From the NCBI GenBank assembly GCA_046590705.1, contig JBKJUK010000236.1, positions 1-12,554 of the forward strand: a stretch of 12,554 nt of DNA, read 5' to 3'. How positions within the stretch are numbered: the stretch's first letter is position 1; each line of letters opens with the position of its first letter. The notes beneath the pieces are model-generated. The model worked only from the letters and a program-made list of their open reading frames with translations. It was not told the origin of the DNA and made no database searches. The DNA comes from JBKJUK01 sp046590705. Its GTDB lineage: Bacteria; Acidobacteriota; Thermoanaerobaculia; Gp7-AA8. Positions 7,623-12,554 of this stretch are shown here, piece by piece. Both the position numbers and the translations under genes were made by a program.

Positions 7623-7735
7623 TGTGGAGCACAGGCAATCCTGCCTGTGACGGAGTATTAGGCGGATTGCGCAAGGTCGCAAAGTTAGTTCAGCGCGTCA
7701 CAGGCAGGATTGCGCAGGATTGCCTGTGCTCCACA
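7623..7735 (+). repeat. Composite palindromic element (two hairpins), copy 2
   Basis: The left hairpin lies at 7630-7649 (perfect 8-bp stem, loop ATCC); the right arm at 7699-7728 has the same stem halves but carries an extra 10 bases, TGCGCAGGAT, in its loop. The centre is 49 bases, as in copy 1. The outer ends TGTGGAGC and GCTCCACA pair. The two copies have exactly the same length once the paired AG/CT difference at the ends and the 10-base duplication are removed (99 versus 103 versus 113). Confidence 0.85.
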
Positions 7736-7737
7736 CT

Positions 7738-8220
7738 TCAGCGTGGCTTTCTTAGATGGAGCGATTTATAAAGTGGCGAAGGGTCGTAGCGCTCGGACTC
7801 CGGCAGGTGTGATTCCGTCAGGGTGATGCCTTCGAGAAGACGGCGTACGCGGTCCTTGCCCGCCCGCGTTTTGACCGCCTCGCGGGGTGTCAGGTCGCTC
7901 AGTGCCGGGAGCGGAATGTCCATCCACGCGTCATAGTGCTTTTCCTTCCAGCTACGGGTCACCTCAGCCATGGCTGCTCTGATTTCGGGAGTGTTTTCAT
8001 CTTCAGACTCGTTGCTGGAATCATCGGCGGAAAATCCGGAGGCGGGATTGACAACTGACCGCTTACGCCACTCGAGTTGGGTCGGAAACATCGTCGAGAT
8101 CCTCTCTTTGGCGAAGTCCGCGTGCGGGAGCGATAAGCTCTGAACTTTGAGATGCTTCTGATCAACTTCGATAAAAGCGACCCTGGATTGCTGCTGATTA
8201 ACTTTATCGTCGATCAGCAA
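7738..8220 (-). pseudogene. C-terminal part of a frameshifted SEC-C motif protein
   Basis: This frame encodes about 160 residues. It has no convincing start (TTG at 8220, no ribosome site at a normal distance) and stays open back to 8283, where the upstream residues FRTPEEERDTFLLLIDD look like real protein. It therefore reads as the second half of the gene at 8214-9092, one base out of frame. The middle (SRVAFIEVDQKHLKVQSLS) and the end (WMDIPLPALSDLTPREAVKT, then a Gly-Lys-Arg-Val helix) match the C-terminal part of larger SEC-C proteins; the end also resembles the toxin-binding helices of Xre/MbcA/ParS antitoxins, a resemblance only. The stop at 7738 lies 3 bases from a repeat element. An alternative is a coupled, separate gene, since AGGAGG occurs about 16 bases before the TTG. 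Confidence 0.7.
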
Positions 8221-9092
8221 AAGAAAGGTATCCCGTTCCTCCTCTGGAGTCCGGAATCTCGCAGCATTTGTAGTACTTGTTTTTTACTTCCCTTGAAGCC
8301 GTACTGCTCCTCAACGAAGAGCAGAGGGTTGCCCTCGTTGTCGACGAGTTTCGGCTTCGGCCCTCCATGAATCTCGTCGAGGATCATCTCCCATTCTTCC
8401 AGCAGCACCTCCGCAAAGTCGAACGTTCTCACAGCTTCGACGGAGGCTTTCTTTTTCAGCCTGAATTCTTTCCTCAGCACAGGAATGATCTCGTCGACAT
8501 CCAACGGATGGAGGGGTTGCGAATGCATCCCCGCAAAGAGCGATTTTCCCTGGAAGTCGACTACCCGAGCAAGAATGCAGAGTCCAGGTTGCATCGTTTC
8601 CGATCCTGCCACCTCGTGCACCACGCGGCGCTCACCGGTCAGCAGGTCAGTCACCGAGATCATCGGGGCCTGCACATCGGTGCAACTCCAGATGGAAAGC
8701 CACGAAGCGATCTGTGCTTCAATCCATTCCACCTCCACGCTCTGCAGCCTATGCCGGTGCGTTTCCAGAAAATCCTGGGCGATGGTTGTTCCGAAATCTG
8801 TTTCGTAGATGTAGGCGAGCCAGGTAAGAACGAGTGGCATCTCAGGATCGGACGGAAACTCCAGATCAACGACCTCGTCGAGATCGATCCTGAGTTCCTC
8901 GACTGCGTGCCGAAGGATCAGGGCCACCAGGCCTTCGTCGAGTGAATGCTCCTCCGCTTTGCGGGCGAACCGACGGGTCTCCTCATCCTGCTGGAGATGA
9001 CAGGCCTTGTATTTCTTTCCGCTGCCGCAGTGGCAGGCGTCGTTCCTTCCTCTCACTGGTTGAATTGTAGTAGGTAGCGGGCGTGGAATCAC
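8214..9092 (-). CDS. SEC-C zinc-motif protein, N-terminal part of a frameshifted gene
   Basis: This 292-residue frame starts with a short leader and a canonical SEC-C zinc-binding motif: GRNDACHCGSGKKYKACH, with C20-x-C22-x8-C31-H32. The rest (about 40-290) is a mixed helical/strand region typical of uncharacterised SEC-C proteins, including ITVTD-like and LVDNEGNPLLFV segments. In relatives this is followed by the region now encoded in the other frame (7738-8283), so a one-base change near 8236-8247 (CAGAGGAGGAAC) probably broke a gene of about 450 codons. The last ~13 residues (RNGIPFFC) are out-of-frame read-through. The start codon is uncertain: GTG at 9092 gives the longest product, and a GTG at codon 13 is possible; neither has a good ribosome site. 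Function unknown. Confidence 0.75.
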   Translation of the reverse strand: MIPRPLPTTIQPVRGRNDACHCGSGKKYKACHLQQDEETRRFARKAEEHSLDEGLVALILRHAVEELRIDLDEVVDLEFPSDPEMPLVLTWLAYIYETDFGTTIAQDFLETHRHRLQSVEVEWIEAQIASWLSIWSCTDVQAPMISVTDLLTGERRVVHEVAGSETMQPGLCILARVVDFQGKSLFAGMHSQPLHPLDVDEIIPVLRKEFRLKKKASVEAVRTFDFAEVLLEEWEMILDEIHGGPKPKLVDNEGNPLLFVEEQYGFKGSKKQVLQMLRDSGLQRRNGIPFFC

Positions 9093-9121
9093 TCATTGAG
9101 ATGTGCGTGGTGCTCATTCAA

Positions 9122-9158
9122 TTCAGCGCGCCACAGGCAGGATTGCCTGTGCTCCACA
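9122..9158 (+). repeat. Single hairpin arm of the CACAGGCA family
   Basis: TTCAGCGCGC leads into a perfect hairpin at 9132-9151 (loop GGAT) followed by CTCCACA, identical in plan to the right arm of the composites. It lies between the SEC-C gene and the 3D-domain gene. Confidence 0.8.
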
Positions 9159-9186
9159 AGTTTTCTCGTGCCACAGCGCTCAACGC

Positions 9187-9828
9187 TCACTTCGTGTGAC
9201 AGGCTCTCTTTTGCGGAGAGGATTCGATGTACACGCTCACTCTCGCCAGCGAACGGACTCCGTGGCGAGTAAACGGTCTGGCAGCTCGGTGACCAACTCC
9301 GGTGAAGAAGTCGATGTGCGCTCCGGTGAAAGGGGCGCGATCATTGGCGATGAAGAGGCCGTCGTGGATCGTTCCATCGGGCAGCTCTGCGCCTTTGAAG
9401 GCTGGAATATAGAGTTCTGTGCCCGGCTTCACGAAGTCCCGACTGACTGCGATCGTTCGATAGGGCACGAGCGGGCATTTTCCGATGCCGATACCAAAAG
9501 GCGATTTGCTGATTCTGAACCGTGCGTCGCCATCCACCTGTCGAACGTAGGTCAGGGTTCTGCCATCCGGTTTCCGCAGCCAGCCCGTTCCTTCGAGTGC
9601 CAGCTCTCGCTTGAACTTTCTGCTGGTGCGGGCGATGACTTTTCCGCGGACGTCGCGGATCTCGACCTCGTCGGTCTTCGGATACCGCGGATCCGATTCG
9701 TCGGTCAGCCAGTAGTAGGTCACCAGAACTTTGCCGAGGCTTGTGCGCTCGCTGTCGGCAGCAGCGCCGGCCGAGGGAGTAAATGCTGACAAAGCAGCCG
9801 CGAGCACGAACAGGTAAGAGGTCTTCAC
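9187..9828 (-). CDS. Secreted 3D-domain (double-psi beta-barrel) protein
   Basis: This 213-residue protein has a Sec signal peptide (about 1-23, ending AGAA) and a C-terminal 3D domain, the Asp-rich barrel shared with MltA and related cell-wall hydrolases. The domain runs from about 124 to 180: RTIAVSRDFVKPGTELYIP (124-142), then DGLFIANDRAPFTG (156-169) and HIDFFTG (171-177), giving the three aspartates (131, 163, 173) after which it is named. It probably acts on or binds peptidoglycan in the periplasm, but the active partner residues are not certain. The start is a GTG at 9828 without a clear ribosome site. The last ~10 residues (PQKRACHTK) come from sequence that looks like intergenic repeat, so the original stop may have been lost. 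It is a single gene between repeats. Confidence 0.8.
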   Translation of the reverse strand: MKTSYLFVLAAALSAFTPSAGAAADSERTSLGKVLVTYYWLTDESDPRYPKTDEVEIRDVRGKVIARTSRKFKRELALEGTGWLRKPDGRTLTYVRQVDGDARFRISKSPFGIGIGKCPLVPYRTIAVSRDFVKPGTELYIPAFKGAELPDGTIHDGLFIANDRAPFTGAHIDFFTGVGHRAARPFTRHGVRSLARVSVYIESSPQKRACHTK

Positions 9829-9919
9829 AGGTCGGTTTGGTGTGGGGACATTCTACCCGTTTCGTCAGTCGGTAGAAGATGCACTCTGGCCGTATCTGGT
9901 TATTTGAAGGATGCTCGGC

Positions 9920-10001
9920 GTAGGGGCGAGTTGCACTCGCCCGCTCCCCGTTGCCCTTTGCGGAACGGCCGAGAGTTCGGTCGCCCGCAGGGCGCCCCTA
10001 C
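9920..10001. repeat. GTAGGGGCG-type palindromic repeat, copy 2 (complete)
   Basis: The outer ends GTAGGGGCG (9920-9928) and CGCCCCTAC (9993-10001) are perfect inverted repeats. The left end holds a hairpin, GGGCGAG (9924-9930) with CTCGCCC (9936-9942), loop TTGCA. Compared with copy 1 at 314-343, one stem pair has changed from A-T to C-G on both sides. It fills most of the gap between the 3D-domain and helicase genes. Confidence 0.8.
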
Positions 10002-10020
10002 GTGTGGTTCTCGCGGGTTC

Positions 10021-11631
10021 CTATGACGCGGGGCCCACTCGCCGGCGGGTCAGCTTTTCGTAGAACCCCTTCGCGGTGGCGCTGGTGCGAATGTCTTGCA
10101 CGCGCACTGGTTTGGTAAGCGACAGACCTTCGAGGGTCTGGCAGCGGCTCAGAGCAACGTAGGCCTGACCCTCAGCGAAGGCGCCTCGACCTAGATCGAT
10201 CGAGACTCGGGCCAGGGTCAGTCCCTGTGCTTTGTGAATGGTCACTGCCCAGGCCGGCATGAGCGGGAACTGATTGAAGGTCCCGAGGATTTCGTCGACG
10301 ATCTTCTTTTCGCCTTCGTCCCACCCGTAGCGAATATTCTGCCATTCCACAGGCTTCACTTCGTGCAGTTCACCGTCTTCCAGCCGCACGTGTATCGCTT
10401 TTTTCTCTAACTGTTCGATGACGCCGATGGTTCCGTTGACCCAACGGCCCTCGGCGTCGTTGCGAACAAACATCACTTGCGCGTCTTTCTTGAGCGCCAG
10501 CTTCTCGGGGGCTGGGAGTCGGTCATCGTTTCCTGTGGCAAACGTTCCTTCAACCGAGGCCCTGTAGGACTTCTCGTTCCCAGGAAGTGCTGCGAGCCGC
10601 GCCACATTCTCAGCGGCGGCAGCCTTCCGCGTTGGGGTCAGGGTGAGGTAGTTGCCCTCCAGTTTTGTGCCCACGCAGCGTCGATTGATCTCGGCAAGCG
10701 CGGGCGCGACGTCCTCGCCGTCGCGCAGTGAGCGTAGCATCTCCGCGAAGTTCGCATCGGTCTGGCGGTAGACGATCTGCAACTCCACGGGAACGAAGGC
10801 CAGTCCTTTGAGGCAGCGAGCCGAGAAGAACCAGGGTGATTCGTAGCGATCGTTCAGCAGTGGCTCGTCGGTAGAAGTGACCACGGGCGGTAGCTGGAAC
10901 AGATCGCCGACCAGAACGATCTGTACTCCGCCGAATGGCGCCGAAGATTTGCGGTTCGCACGAAGGAAATGCTCGAGTCCGTCGAGGACGTCAGCGCGGA
11001 CCATTGAGACTTCGTCGATCACCAGCAAGTCGAGTTTCTCAACGACGGCTCGATCATCGAGGATGTGCACGTCGTCAGGCATGACCGGACGGAGAGGCAG
11101 CTTACAGAAGGAGTGAATGGTCTGCCCGCCGGCGTTGAGCGCGGCCACGCCGGTGGGCGCGAGGATGATGCTCTGCTTGTCGGGAAAGCGAGCACGCAAT
11201 TCACGAATGAAGGTGGACTTGCCCGTTCCAGCACCGCCGGTAACGAAGATGATTGGCTTGCCCTCACCCACCGCGGCGAAGGCGCGCTCGAGCTCGGGGG
11301 TCATCCTGATTTCGACACGCGCGGGCGGTTCGGCGCGACGTCGTTTTGGCTGTGGGTAGACTCTGGAGAGACTGGTGTCCTTGCGTGCTGTCCGTAACTG
11401 ACGTCGTTTCAGCTTCGGTTTTCCGGTGAGTCGCGGCCTCTCCTCCTCCAGATGCTTTGCAATTGTGTTGGCAAGGGCCAGCCAGTCTTTGGCGAGTCGC
11501 TCTTCGTTGCCGGCGCGATCGAGTACGTCGTACATGCGAAGAACATGTGCCCGGCGGTCTTTGGGGACGTCGCGATCCTCGAGTCGGAGGAGGGCGGCGT
11601 CTACCCAGTCGAGGATCTGGTCGAACGTCAT
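10021..11631 (-). CDS. Pif1-like superfamily 1 DNA helicase
   Basis: This 536-residue ATP-dependent 5'-3' helicase of the Pif1/RecD-like group should unwind DNA, including structured DNA. Motifs in order: Walker A GGAGTGKST (132-140), APTGVAALNAGGQTIHSF (158-175), Walker B LLVIDEVSM (202-210), VGDLFQLPP (241-249), the Pif1-type ELQIVYRQ (283-290), TIHKAQGLT (464-472) and YVALSR (491-496). All expected catalytic residues are present. The first ~100 residues are a non-conserved helical and basic region (LKRRQLRTARKD, PKRRR) that may bind DNA. I chose the ATG at 11631 (MTFDQILDW). The frame extends to 11724, but the extra 31 residues, including the false-looking LPPRLAMTATRDS, translate a REP-like repeat. 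No good ribosome site is seen. Single gene; no partner proteins next to it. Confidence 0.9.
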   Translation of the reverse strand: MTFDQILDWVDAALLRLEDRDVPKDRRAHVLRMYDVLDRAGNEERLAKDWLALANTIAKHLEEERPRLTGKPKLKRRQLRTARKDTSLSRVYPQPKRRRAEPPARVEIRMTPELERAFAAVGEGKPIIFVTGGAGTGKSTFIRELRARFPDKQSIILAPTGVAALNAGGQTIHSFCKLPLRPVMPDDVHILDDRAVVEKLDLLVIDEVSMVRADVLDGLEHFLRANRKSSAPFGGVQIVLVGDLFQLPPVVTSTDEPLLNDRYESPWFFSARCLKGLAFVPVELQIVYRQTDANFAEMLRSLRDGEDVAPALAEINRRCVGTKLEGNYLTLTPTRKAAAAENVARLAALPGNEKSYRASVEGTFATGNDDRLPAPEKLALKKDAQVMFVRNDAEGRWVNGTIGVIEQLEKKAIHVRLEDGELHEVKPVEWQNIRYGWDEGEKKIVDEILGTFNQFPLMPAWAVTIHKAQGLTLARVSIDLGRGAFAEGQAYVALSRCQTLEGLSLTKPVRVQDIRTSATAKGFYEKLTRRRVGPAS

Positions 11632-11677
11632 TCGGGAAGCGATTGTAGATGGATGAGGCTGGGAATCGCGCGTCGCT

Positions 11678-11757
11678 GTCATCGCGAGCCTGGGCGGAAG
11701 TGCGGGAGGGGCGAGTGATCTCACGAATCGACGGACGAGGGATGTTCCTGCGATGAC
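11678..11757. repeat. REP-like palindromic repeat (GTCATCGC ... GCGATGAC)
   Basis: Perfect 8-bp inverted ends lie at 11678-11685 and 11750-11757. The inside (GAGCCTGGGCGG ... GCGAGTGATCTCACGA) has the look of widespread 'GTCATCGCGAGC' intergenic repeats, recognised from memory. It lies just upstream of the helicase and explains the false upstream extension of that reading frame. Confidence 0.65.
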
Positions 11758-12015
11758 TCATTCGCGGCTGCATGCGTTGTTGATCAACCATCGTTCGTGA
11801 CCAGGGAGATCCCTTGTACGTTGGATTCGCGTTACTTTTGAAGAGAACCGGGGAAGCCGCAGATCCCAGAAGCCGAAGAGCTTGAGTGCGAGATGGGCTC
11901 CCCGCCCTCTTCACCAATGCCGAAGAGTATCTGGAGCCAAGAGCTCGCGTTTACAAGGTCGGCAGGTGAGGGCGCAGGGTCGGGGAACCGGATCCAACAA
12001 TGCCAAGGAGAGCGA
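11758..12015. other. Non-coding region, probable left end of an IS110 relic
   Basis: There is no credible gene in this stretch. It holds a perfect 10-base palindrome GTTGATCAAC at 11779-11788, the strong stem-loop described at 11883-11953, and a ribosome site AAGGAG at 12005-12010 serving the transposase start at 12016. The exact left boundary of the element could not be found. Confidence 0.45.
11883..11953 (+). ncRNA. Structured RNA candidate upstream of IS110 relic (bridge-RNA-like)
   Basis: A long nested stem-loop can be drawn by hand: outer stem 11883-11892 with 11944-11953 (10 pairs, including G-T wobbles), a 3x5 internal loop, a second stem GGCTCC (11896-11901) with GGAGCC (11933-11938), a symmetric 5x5 internal loop (CCGCC / TATCT), a third stem CTCTTC (11907-11912) with GAAGAG (11922-11927), and a 9-base apical loop. 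IS110-group elements are known to encode a bridge RNA in the leader before the transposase, with guides placed in internal loops. Position and shape fit; the identity is an inference, and no energy calculation was made. Confidence 0.4.
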
Positions 12016-12203
12016 ATGCATTCCAAACGAATGAAGCAAAGAAGAGTCGGCATCGGTGTGAGTCAGGCGAACCTCGAGGTATGTGCTGAGTCGCCGAGGG
12101 CGAAGTCCGAGGGAAGTTCGCCAACGATGAAGCGGGTCATGGTGCGCTGATCAAGTGGCTGGGCAAGAAAGTGCGAGTGTGCCTCGAGGCGACAGGGGTT
12201 TAT
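12016..12203 (+). pseudogene. IS110 family transposase, degenerate N-terminal relic
   Basis: Two overlapping frames together spell the start of an IS110 DEDD transposase. From the ATG at 12016 (AAGGAG at 12005-12010): MHSKRMKQRRVGIGVSQANL, then EVCAES; after a frame change near 12090-12108 the other frame continues as GKFANDEAGHGALIKWLGK and VRVCLEATGVY (to 12203). The RuvC-like core normally begins GIDVSK; here the catalytic Asp is Gly (GIGVSQ). The second acidic residue (Glu of LEATG) remains. Everything after residue ~60, including the other two catalytic acids and the C-terminal serine domain, is missing and replaced by unrelated repeat-like DNA. The gene cannot make an active enzyme. Family assignment rests on the spacing of GIxVSxA, NDxxGHxxLxxWL and LEATGxY. 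Confidence 0.75.
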
Positions 12204-12285
12204 CCCCTCGCACCTCTCAGTCGCCACGCAGCGCGGTCCCGGGTTCGGGATGACAGGGTCTATCAGAGCGATGGTTCTATTCTCG

Positions 12286-12311
12286 TTCAGCGCGACACAG
12301 GCAGGATTGCC
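12286..12311 (+). repeat. Interrupted hairpin arm of the CACAGGCA family
   Basis: TTCAGCGCGACACAGGCAGG followed by ATTGCC matches the right arm of the other copies up to and including GGATTGCC, and then the expected TGTGCTCCACA is replaced by unrelated sequence starting ACTGCTGTCC at 12312. The copy is cut in the middle of its stem. Confidence 0.7.
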
Positions 12312-12406
12312 ACTGCTGTCCAAATTAGTCGGATGTCGTTGTGGGCGTGCTGGGTGAGTACTGGAGTTTTGCAGTCGGAGCAGGAATCACCCCCCCTGAT
12401 GCTGTC
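12312..12406. mobile_element. Probable terminal region of the IS4-like element (end near 12312)
   Basis: This non-coding stretch lies between the broken repeat arm and the stop codon of the transposase fragment. Because the repeat match ends abruptly at 12311, the element's end is placed at or within a few bases of 12312 (ACTGCTGTCCAAATTAGTCG). The opposite end lies outside, so the terminal inverted repeat and target duplication cannot be confirmed. Confidence 0.5.
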
Positions 12407-12554
12407 TTAATTCCAACCCAGGGTGAGCTGAAGTGGCGGTGGAGGCGGTGAGGGCTCAAAAGGATGTTTCAGCCAGCCCCAGAGTTCCCGGTACTCGAAC
12501 AGATGTAAGCGGAGCATTGCAACGAGGTTCGAGAGTGAGACCGGTGTGGCGGAC
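12407..12554 (-). CDS. IS4-like DDE transposase, C-terminal fragment (runs off the window)
   Basis: On the minus strand the last 48 codons of a transposase enter from the right edge and end at a TAA at 12407-12409. The peptide VSLSNLVAMLRLHLFEYREL followed by WGWLKHPFEPSPPPPP and LQLTLGWN has the typical IS4-family ending: a LLRxxLFxYRxLWxWLxxPF block, a proline-rich linker and a hydrophobic xLxL tail. The catalytic DDE residues lie beyond the window. The frame is intact as far as it can be seen, so the element may be recent. The family call comes from this short C-terminal pattern only; related DDE families share similar endings. Confidence 0.55.
   Translation of the reverse strand, partial: SATPVSLSNLVAMLRLHLFEYRELWGWLKHPFEPSPPPPPLQLTLGWN

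Noticed and set aside
7205..7771. Plus-strand open frame of 188 codons
   Set aside because: It is antisense to the ASCH gene and continues through the composite repeat.
8214..8290. Programmed -1 frameshift in the SEC-C gene
   Set aside because: There is an A6 run and an AGGAGG, but no X-XXY-YYZ heptamer in the right frame, and a -1 shift at the A6 run would lose the plausible QVLQMLRDSGLQRR segment.
8277..8945. Long plus-strand open frame of 222 codons
   Set aside because: It is antisense to the SEC-C gene, which has a clear zinc motif; the composition looks like a mirror frame and no known domain is visible.
5688..9158. CRISPR array
   Set aside because: The repeats are palindromic, irregularly spaced, occur in both orientations and are separated by genes; no spacer-repeat periodicity or cas genes.
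9103..9789. Plus-strand open frame of 228 codons
   Set aside because: It starts inside a repeat hairpin and is antisense to the 3D-domain protein; no recognisable motif.
11264..11917. Minus-strand open frame of 217 codons upstream of the helicase core
   Set aside because: It overlaps the helicase in another frame and crosses two repeats; Arg/Ser-rich, a typical high-GC shadow.

Overview
The window looks like a high-GC, Gram-negative soil or sediment type bacterium, probably a metagenome contig. An inner-membrane/periplasm efflux module, several lipoprotein or Sec signals and dense palindromic intergenic repeats fit Acidobacteriota or a similar phylum, but the phylum is a guess. No rRNA, tRNA or CRISPR array was seen.

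Layout: (1) 1-351, the C-terminal end of a peptidase M19 (membrane dipeptidase) gene. The first 56 bases are a near-perfect inverted copy of 94-149, so the window start is probably a fold-back artefact. (2) 396-1103 (-), a UPF0158-like protein, followed by a 349-base non-coding stretch of hairpins. (3) 1453-5623 (+), a small putative lipoprotein, then a tight three-gene unit: a MacA/HlyD-type adaptor and two MacB/FtsX-type permeases spaced 7 bases apart. No ABC ATPase is in the window. (4) 5876-9828 (-), a run of unrelated single genes: a metallophosphoesterase lipoprotein, an ASCH-domain protein, a SEC-C zinc-motif gene broken into two frames, and a secreted 3D-domain protein. (5) 10021-11631 (-), a Pif1-like SF1 helicase. 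(6) 11760-12554, a mobile-element graveyard: a degenerate IS110 transposase start preceded by a well-folded structured-RNA candidate (a possible bridge-RNA relic), and the C-terminus of an IS4-like transposase entering from the right edge, whose element seems to have landed inside a repeat hairpin.

Genes in regions 4-5 are separated by a family of short hairpins (8-bp stem CACAGGCA/TGCCTGTG, 4-base loop). They occur as single arms and as two complete inverted-pair composites of matching architecture, with covarying ends. A second family (GTAGGGGCG hairpins) occurs twice with a compensatory base-pair change. Several annotated-looking N- or C-termini are really translated repeat DNA. The best candidates for something undescribed are the composite hairpin family and the structured leader of the IS110 relic.
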